From the NCBI GenBank assembly GCA_963920705.1, contig CAWUCO010000227.1:558001-622000 (forward strand): a DNA stretch of 64,000 nt. The letters run 5' to 3'. Below, piece after piece: positions 54,305 through 63,000 of the stretch. Origin of the DNA: Odiellus spinosus (Eukaryota > Arthropoda > Arachnida > Opiliones > Phalangiidae). The position numbers and the translations under genes are program-made. The notes under the pieces are model-generated. The model worked only from the letters and a program-made list of their open reading frames with translations. It was not told where the DNA came from and did not search any database. The number at the start of each line of letters is the position of its first letter. Positions within the stretch are counted from its first letter, which is position 1.

Positions 54305-56400
54305 TTTCATTTTTCAAATGAAACTTTCATTTATCAAATGAAACTTTCATTTTTCAATTGAAACTTTTTCATTTTTCAATTGAAACTTTTTCATTTTTCA
54401 ATTGAAACTTTTTCATTTTTCAATTGAAACTTTTTCATTTTTCAATTGAAACTTTTTCATTTTTCAATTGAAACTTTTTCATTTTTCAATTGAAACTTTT
54501 TCATTTTTCAATTGAAACTTTTTCATTTTTCAATTGAAACTTTTTCATTTTTCGAATGAAACTTTTTCATTTTTCGAATGAAACTTTTTCATTTTTCGAA
54601 TGAAACTTTTTCATTTTTCGAATGAAACTTTTTCATTTTTCGAATGAAACTTTTTCATTTTTCGAATGAAACTTTTTCATTTTTCGAATGAAACTTTTTC
54701 ATTTTTCAATTGAAACTTTTTCATTTTTCAATTGAAACTTTTTCATTTTTCAATTGAACCTTTTTCATTTTTCAATTGAACCTTTTTCATTTTTCAATTG
54801 AACCTTTTTCATTTTTCAATTGAACCTTTTTCATTTTTCAATTGAACCTTTTTCATTTTTCAAACGAACCTTTTTCATTTTTCAAACGAAACTTTTTCAT
54901 TTTTCAAACGAAACTTTTTCATTTTTCGAACGGAAACTTTTTCATTTTTCGAACGGAAACTTTTTCATTTTTCGAACGGAAACTTTTTCATTTTTCGAAC
55001 GGAAACTTTTTCATTTTTCGAAAGAAACTTTTTCATTTTTCGAAAGAAACTTTTTCATTTTTCGAACGAAACTTTTTCATTTTTCGAACGAAACTTTTTC
55101 ATTTTTCATTTGAACCTTTTTCATTTTTCAATTGAACCTTTTTCATTTTTCAAATGAAGCTTTTTCATTTTTCAAATGAAACTTTCTCATTTTTCAAATG
55201 AAACTTTCATTTTTCAAATGAAACTTTTTCATTTTTCAAATGAAACTTTTTCATTTTTCAAATGAAACTTTTTCATTTTTCAAATGAAACTTTTTCATTT
55301 TTCAAATGAAACTTTTTCATTTTTCAAATGAAACTTTTTCATTTTTCAAATGAAACTTTTTCATTTTTCAAATGAAACTTTTTCATTTTTCAAATGAAAC
55401 TTTTTCATTTTTCAAATGAAACTTTTTCATTTTTCAAATGAAACTTTTTCATTTTTCAAATGAGACTTTTTCATTTTTCAAATGAAACTTTTTCATTTTT
55501 CAAATGAAACTTTTTCATTTTTCAAATGAAACTTTTTCATTTTTCAAATGAAACTTTTTCATTTTTCAAATGAAACTTTTTCATTTTTCAAATGAAACTT
55601 TTTCATTTTTCAAATGAAACTTTTTCATTTTTCAAATGAAACTTTTTCATTTTTCAAATGAAACTTTTTCATTTTTCAAATGAAACTTTTTCATTTTTCA
55701 AATGAAACTTTTTCATTTTTCAAATGAAACTTTTTCATTTTTCAAATGAAACTTTTTCATTTTTCAAATGAAACTTTTTCATTTTTCAAATGAAACTTTT
55801 TCATTTTTCAAATGAAACTTTCATTTATCAAATGAAACTTTCATTTATCAAATGAAACTTTCATTTTTCAATTGAAACTTTTTCATTTTTCAATTGAAAC
55901 TTTTTCATTTTTCAATTGAAACTTTTTCATTTTTCAATTGAAACTTTTTCATTTTTCAATTGAAACTTTTTCATTTTTCAATTGAAACTTTTTCATTTTT
56001 CAATTGAAACTTTTTCATTTTTCAATTGAAACTTTTTCATTTTTCAATTGAACCTTTTTCATTTTTCAATTGAAACTTTCATTTTTCAATTGAACCTTTT
56101 TCATTTTTCAATTGAACATTTTTCAATTGAACCTTTTTCATTTTTCAATTGAACCTTTTTCATTTTTCAAACGAAACTTTTTCATTTTTCAAACGAAACT
56201 TTTTCATTTTTCAAACGAAACTTTTTCATTTTTCAAACGAAACTTTTTCATTTTTCGAACGGAAACTTTTTCATTTTTCGAACGGAAACTTTTTCATTTT
56301 TCGAACGGAAACTTTTTCATTTTTCGAACGAAACTTTTTCAATTGAACCTTTTTCATTTTTCAAATGAAGCTTTCTCATTTTTCAAATGAAACTTTCTCA
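54305..56400. repeat. Module pair, duplication copy 2 (3.94-kb spacing)
   Basis: Repeats the layout of 50,392-52,507, including seven GAATG units, the AAATGAGAC unit (near 55,463) and the AATTGAACATTTTTC junction. Its compact module (56,112-56,390) is shorter than copy 1: the single GAAAG unit and two of the three GAACG units have been lost. The exit unit AAATGAAGC is followed by a TTTCTC spacer. Confidence 0.85.
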
Positions 56401-57954
56401 TTTTTCAAATGAAACTTTTTCATTTTTCAAATGAAACTTTTTCATTTTTCAAATGAAACTTTTTCATTTTTCAAATGAAACTTTTTCATTTTTCAAATGA
56501 AACTTTTTCATTTTTCAAATGAAACTTTTTCATTTTTCAAATGAAACTTTTTCATTTTTCAAATGAAACTTTTTCATTTTTCAAATGAAACTTTTTCATT
56601 TTTCAAATGAAACTTTTTCATTTTTCAAATGAAACTTTTTCATTTTTCAAATGAAACTTTTTCATTTTTCAAATGAAACTTTTTCATTTTTCAAATGAAA
56701 CTTTTTCATTTTTCAAATGAAACTTTTTCATTTTTCAAATGAAACTTTTTCATTTTTCAAATGAAACTTTTTCATTTTTCAAATGAAACTTTTTCATTTT
56801 TCAAATGAAACTTTTTCATTTTTCAAATGAAACTTTTTCATTTTTCAAATGAAACTTTTTCATTTTTCAAATGAAACTTTTTCATTTTTCAAATGAAACT
56901 TTTTCATTTTTCAAATGAAACTTTTTCATTTTTCAAATGAAACTTTTTCATTTTTCAAATGAAACTTTTTCATTTTTCAAATGAAACTTTTTCATTTTTC
57001 AAATGAAACTTTTTCATTTTTCAAATGAAACTTTTTCATTTTTCAAATGAAACTTTTTCATTTTTCAAATGAAACTTTTTCATTTTTCAAATGAAACTTT
57101 TTCATTTTTCAAATGAAACTTTTTCATTTTTCAAATGAAACTTTTTCATTTTTCAAATGAAACTTTTTCATTTTTCAAATGAAACTTTTTCATTTTTCAA
57201 ATGAAACTTTTTCATTTTTCAAATGAAACTTTTTCATTTTTCAAATGAAACTTTTTCATTTTTCAAATGAAACTTTTTCATTTTTCAAATGAAACTTTTT
57301 CATTTTTCAAATGAAACTTTTTCATTTTTCAAATGAAACTTTTTCATTTTTCAAATGAAACTTTTTCATTTTTCAAATGAAACTTTTTCATTTTTCAAAT
57401 GAAACTTTTTCATTTTTCAAATGAAACTTTTTCATTTTTCAAATGAAACTTTTTCATTTTTCAAATGAAACTTTTTCATTTTTCAAATGAAACTTTTTCA
57501 TTTTTCAAATGAAACTTTTTCATTTTTCAAATGAAACTTTTTCATTTTTCAAATGAAACTTTTTCATTTTTCAAATGAAACTTTTTCATTTTTCAAATGA
57601 AACTTTTTCATTTTTCAAATGAAACTTTTTCATTTTTCAAATGAAACTTTTTCATTTTTCAAATGAAACTTTTTCATTTTTCAAATGAAACTTTTTCATT
57701 TTTCAAATGAAACTTTTTCATTTTTCAAATGAAACTTTTTCATTTTTCAAATGAAACTTTTTCATTTTTCAAATGAAACTTTTTCATTTTTCAAATGAAA
57801 CTTTTTCATTTTTCAAATGAAACTTTTTCATTTTTCAAATGAAACTTTTTCATTTTTCAAATGAAACTTTTTCATTTTTCAAATGAAACTTTTTCATTTT
57901 TCAAATGAAACTTTTTCATTTTTCAAATGAAACTTTTTCATTTTTCAAATGAAA
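56401..57954. repeat. Homogeneous AAATG tract (about 70 units)
   Basis: Uniform 22-bp AAATG units from the exit signature of the last complete module to the last 20-bp block. No module, gene or foreign sequence is visible. Confidence 0.92.
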
Positions 57955-58415
57955 CTTTCATTTTTCAAATGAAACTTTCATTTTTCAAATGAAACTTTCA
58001 TTTTTCAAATGAAACTTTCATTTTTCAAATGAAACTTTCATTTTTCAAATGAAACTTTCATTTTTCAAATGAAACTTTCATTTTTCAAATGAAACTTTCA
58101 TTTTTCAAATGAAACTTTCATTTTTCAAATGAAACTTTCATTTTTCAAATGAAACTTTCATTTTTCAAATGAAACTTTCATTTTTCAAATGAAACTTTCA
58201 TTTTTCAAATGAAACTTTCATTTTTCAAATGAAACTTTCATTTTTCAAATGAAACTTTCATTTTTCAAATGAAACTTTCATTTTTCAAATGAAACTTTCA
58301 TTTTTCAAATGAAACTTTCATTTGAAAAATGAAAGTTTCATTTGAAAAATGAAAGTTTCATTTTTCAAATGAAACTTTCATTTTTCAAATGAAACTTTCA
58401 TTTTTCAAATGAAAC
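57955..58415. repeat. Block of 20-bp units (about 23 copies) containing inverted spacers
   Basis: Uniform 20-bp units, like the blocks at 37.6-42.6 kb, but two consecutive units near its right end read in the opposite orientation (58,316-58,363, annotated separately). The block is followed by 22-bp AAATG units to about 58,800 and then the start of a module. Confidence 0.92.
58316..58363 (-). repeat. Micro-inversion: two units with flipped spacers
   Basis: Reading left to right, arm TTTCATTT starts at 58,316. The spacers are then GAA (58,324-58,326), G (58,335), GAA (58,344-58,346) and G (58,355) instead of TTC, C, TTC and C, with the palindromic arms unchanged. Normal spacers resume at 58,364. 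Because the arms are self-complementary partners, inverting a segment bounded by two arms changes only the spacers. This is the only place in the array where I saw reversed units. Confidence 0.92.
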
Positions 58416-58965
58416 TTTTTCATTTTTCAAATGAAACTTTTTCATTTTTCAAATGAAACTTTTTCATTTTTCAAATGAAACTTTTTCATTTTTCAAATGA
58501 AACTTTTTCATTTTTCAAATGAAACTTTTTCATTTTTCAAATGAAACTTTTTCATTTTTCAAATGAAACTTTTTCATTTTTCAAATGAAACTTTTTCATT
58601 TTTCAAATGAAACTTTTTCATTTTTCAAATGAAACTTTTTCATTTTTCAAATGAAACTTTTTCATTTTTCAAATGAAACTTTTTCATTTTTCAAATGAAA
58701 CTTTTTCATTTTTCAAATGAAACTTTTTCATTTTTCAAATGAAACTTTTTCATTTTTCAAATGAAACTTTTTCATTTTTCAAATGAAACTTTTTCATTTT
58801 TCAATTGAAACTTTTTCATTTTTCAATTGAAACTTTTTCATTTTTCAATTGAACCTTTTTCATTTTTCAATTGAACCTTTTTCATTTTTCAATTGAACCT
58901 TTTTCATTTTTCAATTGAACCTTTTTCATTTTTCAAACGAACCTTTTTCATTTTTCAAACGAAAC
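58416..58965. repeat. Array terminus: AAATG tract and first units of an interrupted module
   Basis: 22-bp AAATG units run to about 58,800. They are followed by AATTGAAAC, five AATTGAACC, one AAACGAACC and one AAACGAAAC unit. This order matches the start of the modules at 46,075, 50,885 and 54,820, where a second AAACGAAAC unit and then GAACGG units follow. Here the repeat stops at 58,965 and retroelement sequence begins, so the module is cut. Confidence 0.9.
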
Positions 58966-61682
58966 AAGTCACCAAATGTGTGAATAAAATAGAAGAAGAA
59001 TTGAAGAATCAAGAAACGGACTTTGCTCTTATTGACGCGTACATGACTCAACTTAAGAACAAGGAAGATATGTTGAATGAATATAATGAAATAATCACCT
59101 CGAGAATAGAGATAGAAGAAATAGAAGTCGAAATTGATAAGATGGAGAAATATTCTGACAAAGTTATAGTGTGCAGAGCCCGTGTTGCATACGCTCTGAA
59201 ACAATTAAATGCTTCTGAAACGACCTCAATAGCATCGATTGCAACCGGCGTGCAAAATACGAATCCAGGAATATCCCTAACTACTGTTGCGCCAAGTATA
59301 CCTGCAACTACGATAGTGCACGCTCCGGTGCCCAATCATTTACCACGATTGGAAATTGCTAAATTCGACGGAACTCTCAGTAAGTGGCAAAACTTTTGGT
59401 CCCAATACGAAGTCGCGGTTCATAAAAATTGTACGTTGAACCCAGTTAACAAATTCGTGTATCTGAAGAGTTATTTAATCGGTACCGCGAGCAACTCGAT
59501 AGAAGGTCTCTCGCTCAGCGAGGAGAATTATAACGCAGCGGTAGAACTTTTGAACAGGAGGTTCGGTAAAAAAGAAGTTTTAGAAACCGAACATATTAAC
59601 AAATTAATTAACATTACTCCAGTAGGGAGAGGTTCGGATATTGTCGCGTTAAGAAGATTTTTAGACACTTGCGAAATTGAGATTAAAAGCTTAAAATCGT
59701 TACAAACTAAAAATGTAAATGGAGGAAAAGAACAGGAAAAATATGGATCGTATCTATGTCATACATTATTAAATAAATTACCGGACGAAATTACGTTGGA
59801 ATTCTATAGAAGCGTAGAAGAAGAAGAATTAGATATCGATTCATTACTAGAATTTTTGAGGAAGGAGCTAAGATGCCGCGAACGAGCAGCTACATTTAAG
59901 AAGAAAACAAACGAAGAAGAAGCTACAGCGAAAACAGTGAAAACGTATCCTCGAAACTCAGCTGACAACGCAAACCGAATTAAATCGGACCGACATCACT
60001 ACACCGGCCCGAAGACTTCATCAGCTTCAATGCTAACTACCGGAGCAAATTCAACGTGCTTATTTTGCGGGAAATCCAATCACAAGGCGGAACAATGCAA
60101 GACGATCACTAACGTCGAAGAACGAAAGCAAATTCTTAAAGGAAAAGGACAGTGCTTCAAATGCGTGTACGGAAAACATCTGGCAAAATATTGCGACCCC
60201 CCATTTAATTGTTACGTCTGTAAAGGGAAGCACCACGCGGCAGTCTGTGAAAAGAAGGAATCCCCAAAAGAAGAAAAAGAAGATACGGATAACACGAAAG
60301 TAAAACAATCAGTAAATATGAATGTTGCTGAAAACAAGGTAGGCCAAACTGTCTTATTGAAAACGGCTCGAGTCAAAGCTGAAGGGGAACTAGGCAGCTG
60401 TAATATAAGGTTAATGCTAGACGACGGGAGCCAGCGCAGTTTTGTAAAGGAAGAAATTTCTAAGAAATTAAAACTCCCGGTAATCGGGATAGAAGAAATT
60501 CAATTGCATGGATTTGGAGAAGCTCCTAAACTGGTAAAATACCGTAGGGTTAAGATTAAATTGAAGATCTTAGTCAATAACAACTATATAGAATTAGAAG
60601 CGTTGGAAGCTCCATCCATAAATTCGGCTGAATTTAGAGCCCCCGGAGAACAAATATTTAAATTTATGAAGAAGAAAGGATTTTCGTTAGCAGACGATAC
60701 ATCCCAAGATAGCGAAGAAAGCAGAGAGGTTGTCGTACTAATTGGCTCGGACTTCTACTGGAAAGTAATTAACTGTAGATATGAACGATTAAGCGAATCG
60801 CTAGCGGCAATAGAGACCATATTTGGATGGGTAATTAATGGACCCACCAAGGGTGCTCCCGAAACGGCGGGAGCCTTTACAGTCGGCGTAAATAACATTA
60901 AAACGTCAGCCATAGAAGAAAGCGATAAAATATCGAAGGACCTTCGTCAATTTTGGGAACTCGAATCGCTTGGAATAGTAGATGACGGAACCGAAAACCT
61001 CTCAAAGGCTGACGAACAAATTATCGAAGAATTGGAGAGGGAAATTAAATTTGACGGAAACAGATACACGGTAAAATTACCGTGGAAAACAAATAAATCG
61101 ACCCTCCCCGATAATTATTACAACTCAAGAAGGAGATTGATTAGCCTGATAAAAGGCCTACAGAAGGATGAGAAACTCTATTTGGAATACGATCAGATTC
61201 TAAAGGAATACGAGAACGCGGGGATAATAGAAGAGGTCAGAGGGGGAGAAGGAAAAGAGGAGGAACCCGACGGGGTGTACTATTTAGCCCACCTAGCCGT
61301 AGGGGATGACCATCGGCCTACGACTCGAACTAGGATTGTTTTTGACGGGTCGGCGGGAAAACCTTCTCTCAATGATTATTTACACTCGGGCCCCCATTTA
61401 ACTCCGGACATCTTAGATGTTCTGATAAAATTCCGCGCTCACAAAATAGCGGTAGTAGCGGACGTCGAAAAGGCATTTTTGCAAATTGGACTAAACGAAA
61501 GCGATAGGGATTCAGTTCGCTTTCTTTGGATAGAAGGACCCCTCACGGAAATCGGGGAAGTAATTAAAATTAAACAAGTTGGGAAACCAAAATATTACCT
61601 CCCCGACAACCACGTGATGTTAACTAACCTAACCTTACCTAAAATATTAAAATTTATTGCATTTGTGGAAGACGAAGATTGA
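58965..61682 (+). CDS. BEL/Pao gag-pol polyprotein fragment (gag, protease, partial RT)
   Basis: The open frame runs from within the array (58,893, a TTG) to TGA at 61,680-61,682, 929 codons. The first 24 are satellite-derived, so homologous sequence starts near residue 25. The first in-frame ATG is at 59,043 (residue 51) and is unlikely to be the ancestral start. Seen in order: a Glu/Lys-rich probable coiled coil (about 30-105); a DUF1759-like gag domain (about 150-325, with FDGTLSKWQNFW); three knuckles (C389-C392-H397-C402, C421-C424-H429-C434, C440-C443-H448-C452); a retropepsin-like protease (about 485-645, LDDGSQRSF with Asp511); a linker; and RT from about 725 with VFDGSAG and motif A VADVEKAF (Asp857). 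RT resemblance stops near 880, before YxDD. Residues 881-929 resemble nothing I recognise. Full BEL/Pao polyproteins are usually well over 1,500 residues, so this is a pseudogene-like fragment, although about 850 codons have no stop. Confidence 0.85.
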   Translation, partial: QVTKCVNKIEEELKNQETDFALIDAYMTQLKNKEDMLNEYNEIITSRIEIEEIEVEIDKMEKYSDKVIVCRARVAYALKQLNASETTSIASIATGVQNTNPGISLTTVAPSIPATTIVHAPVPNHLPRLEIAKFDGTLSKWQNFWSQYEVAVHKNCTLNPVNKFVYLKSYLIGTASNSIEGLSLSEENYNAAVELLNRRFGKKEVLETEHINKLINITPVGRGSDIVALRRFLDTCEIEIKSLKSLQTKNVNGGKEQEKYGSYLCHTLLNKLPDEITLEFYRSVEEEELDIDSLLEFLRKELRCRERAATFKKKTNEEEATAKTVKTYPRNSADNANRIKSDRHHYTGPKTSSASMLTTGANSTCLFCGKSNHKAEQCKTITNVEERKQILKGKGQCFKCVYGKHLAKYCDPPFNCYVCKGKHHAAVCEKKESPKEEKEDTDNTKVKQSVNMNVAENKVGQTVLLKTARVKAEGELGSCNIRLMLDDGSQRSFVKEEISKKLKLPVIGIEEIQLHGFGEAPKLVKYRRVKIKLKILVNNNYIELEALEAPSINSAEFRAPGEQIFKFMKKKGFSLADDTSQDSEESREVVVLIGSDFYWKVINCRYERLSESLAAIETIFGWVINGPTKGAPETAGAFTVGVNNIKTSAIEESDKISKDLRQFWELESLGIVDDGTENLSKADEQIIEELEREIKFDGNRYTVKLPWKTNKSTLPDNYYNSRRRLISLIKGLQKDEKLYLEYDQILKEYENAGIIEEVRGGEGKEEEPDGVYYLAHLAVGDDHRPTTRTRIVFDGSAGKPSLNDYLHSGPHLTPDILDVLIKFRAHKIAVVADVEKAFLQIGLNESDRDSVRFLWIEGPLTEIGEVIKIKQVGKPKYYLPDNHVMLTNLTLPKILKFIAFVEDED
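58966..61682 (+). mobile_element. BEL/Pao LTR-retrotransposon fragment, 5' and 3' truncated
   Basis: An LTR-retrotransposon remnant of the BEL/Pao superfamily, recognised from its gag-pol reading frame: DUF1759-type gag, CCHC knuckles, DUF1758-type protease, then the start of RT. No LTR or primer binding site is visible on the left, where satellite DNA abuts the coding sequence directly. On the right, RT homology ends at about 61,530 and no RNase H, integrase or LTR was found up to the window edge. It cannot move by itself. Bracketing by array on one side and AT-rich DNA on the other suggests it marks the edge of the satellite. Confidence 0.85.
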
Positions 61683-61885
61683 AAGCAAAAAGAAATAATA
61701 TCTCAATTAAACACCAAATATATTAAACCAATAATTCAGATCAAAAATATACTTCTTATCAAGATAAATTTGAATGCAAAAGAATCAAACTTAATTCAAA
61801 ATAAAATTTTGAGAACCAGAGTCGGAAAATTTTTTTGCTGAATAATGAATTAATTTTAATATAAATGCGTATCGAGTAAAATAAG

Positions 61886-62012
61886 CAAGGTCAAGGTTCT
61901 TCTTTTAAAACCATATAATAATTTTGAAGGCTCTAGAGTATTTGCAGACCAAGTAACGCCAATAGGCAAAATATTATATCACATTGAACCTATATGCATT
62001 TCTTCAGTATAC
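61886..62012 (+). repeat. Diverged direct repeat, copy 1 (about 126 bp)
   Basis: Starts CAAGGTCAAGGTTCTTC and runs through TTAAAACCATAT, AGAGTATTTG, AGACCAAGTAACG, AGGCAAAATA and GAACCTATA. The same blocks occur in the same order 625-626 bp downstream with scattered substitutions. The repeat is unrelated to the satellite and has no coding potential. It could be a fragment of an old transposable element or a local tandem duplication. Confidence 0.85.
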
Positions 62013-62511
62013 CAACAAAACCCTAAATAATTCTCTACTTAAAACCAAACCTAACTAGAGAAAAAAAGGAAAATAAATAAGATATAACCACATAGATTTC
62101 AAGATAAATAATCCAGTCCATAATTCAGTATTAAAACAAAAAAATCAGAATTAAGACAACTGAAATTAGCAATCTTTGGTAATATGTAAAATAGCCCTTA
62201 CACGAACAATTTAAGTAAAGCAAATTATCAAATAAACGCCAAATAAGTCAATTAATTAAAATGAAAAATATTAATCTTACCACTACCAAATAGCGGGCAG
62301 AAAACACAGACATCAAGATAACATTAGCAAAATAAATTTTCAACACCGGTAATCCTGAGAACTAGATTCTACAAAATCTTCCTGAATAATAAATTTATTT
62401 TAATCTAAAAAATATAAAATCTTAAAAAAAATATCTATACAAATAACATATTGATAAACCAATTAAAATTAGATGCGAAAAACATTTAATCTCGATATGA
62501 GATTAAATACA

Positions 62512-62637
62512 CAAGGTCAAGGTTCTTCTTTTAAAACCATATCAGAATTTTGACGGTTGTAGAGTATTTGTAGACCAAGTAACGTAAAAGGCAAAATAAT
62601 ATATCAAATTGAACCTATACATGGCTTTAGTGTACAA
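62512..62637 (+). repeat. Diverged direct repeat, copy 2 (about 126 bp)
   Basis: Partner of 61,886-62,012. Conserved blocks include CAAGGTCAAGGTTCTTC, TTAAAACCATAT, AGAGTATTTG, AGACCAAGTAACG and GAACCTATA. Mismatches are scattered rather than clustered, so the duplication is old, in contrast to the freshly homogenised satellite. Confidence 0.85.
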
Positions 62638-63000
62638 CACAAGTTGTGAAACAAACGTTATTTTACGTGACTACACACTAGCTAAAATGTCACCGAAAAT
62701 AAACGACAGTAGGCATTAACAATTTTGTGGCAGGTTATTCAACATGTAGACCTCAATTATCATGTCTCCTATCCTACGTGGTAATAGTTGGTTTGTTATT
62801 CAATGGCGAATTATTAAAGATTGGGTTTAAAGCACATTCCAGTCACGGAACTCAAGTACATGAAAATCAAAGTAGCTAATGGAGAAGTTTAAGTTAGATA
62901 TACGGGTACATTCGCTCCAAAAGTCAAGTGCAAATCACCCATAAGACCTTACATTATATGAGGCTTTTACGCAGGCCTTAAGGTTATGTACAAGTACGAA

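Larger units (their letters stand above)
1..58965. repeat. Satellite array of 22/20-bp dyad units (whole array)
   Basis: A continuous tandem array of about 2,700 units in one orientation. The commonest unit is 22 bp: arm TTTCATTT, spacer TTC, arm AAATGAAA (the exact reverse complement of the first arm), spacer CTT. About 18% of its bases are G or C. Variants change mainly the second arm: AATTGAAA, AATTGAAC, AAACGAAA, GAACGAAA, GAACGGAAA (23 bp), GAAAGAAA, GAATGAAA, AAATGAAG, CAATGAAA, AACTGAAA. A 20-bp form has lost TT from the second spacer. No other sequence interrupts the array. Open frames inside it are repeat artefacts: many begin at TTG rather than ATG, and their peptides are FHFS/SFFKRNF repeats that are the same in all forward frames. 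I infer a heterochromatic, possibly pericentromeric, satellite; the sequence alone does not show location. Confidence 0.97.
61683..63000. other. AT-rich non-coding stretch, no gene seen
   Basis: This stretch is very rich in A and T, with frequent stops in all frames and no long ORF. It contains a diverged direct duplication (separate entries at 61,886 and 62,512). A weaker matching pair lies just upstream of each copy (GAGAAC...GAATAAT...TTTAAT at about 61,811 and 62,357), so the duplicated unit may be about 550-630 bp with insertions. I see no LTR ends, tRNA or coding exon with recognisable product. Confidence 0.7.

Noticed and set aside
15340..56310. CENP-B box in the GAACGG units
   Set aside because: TTCG is present, but the following A and the CGGG part of the consensus are absent on both strands.
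14522..56390. More than fifty open reading frames of 65-221 codons within the array
   Set aside because: All consist of the translated satellite unit, overlap in several frames with the same peptide, and many start at TTG. They open only because AAACG/GAACG units lack TGA.
1..58965. CRISPR array
   Set aside because: There are no unique spacers, the unit repeats without intervening variable sequence, and the context is animal DNA.
1..58965. Heat-shock elements (alternating GAA and TTC)
   Set aside because: Gaps between GAA and TTC are 3-5 nt in these units, not the 2 nt required by the consensus.
1..58965. Telomeric repeat array
   Set aside because: The unit is 20-23 bp and not related to TTAGG, TTAGGG or other known telomere repeats.
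58926..60308. Minus-strand open frames opposite the retroelement (58,926-59,204, 59,048-59,335, 60,060-60,308)
   Set aside because: They are antisense shadows of the gag-pol frame with no domain of their own.
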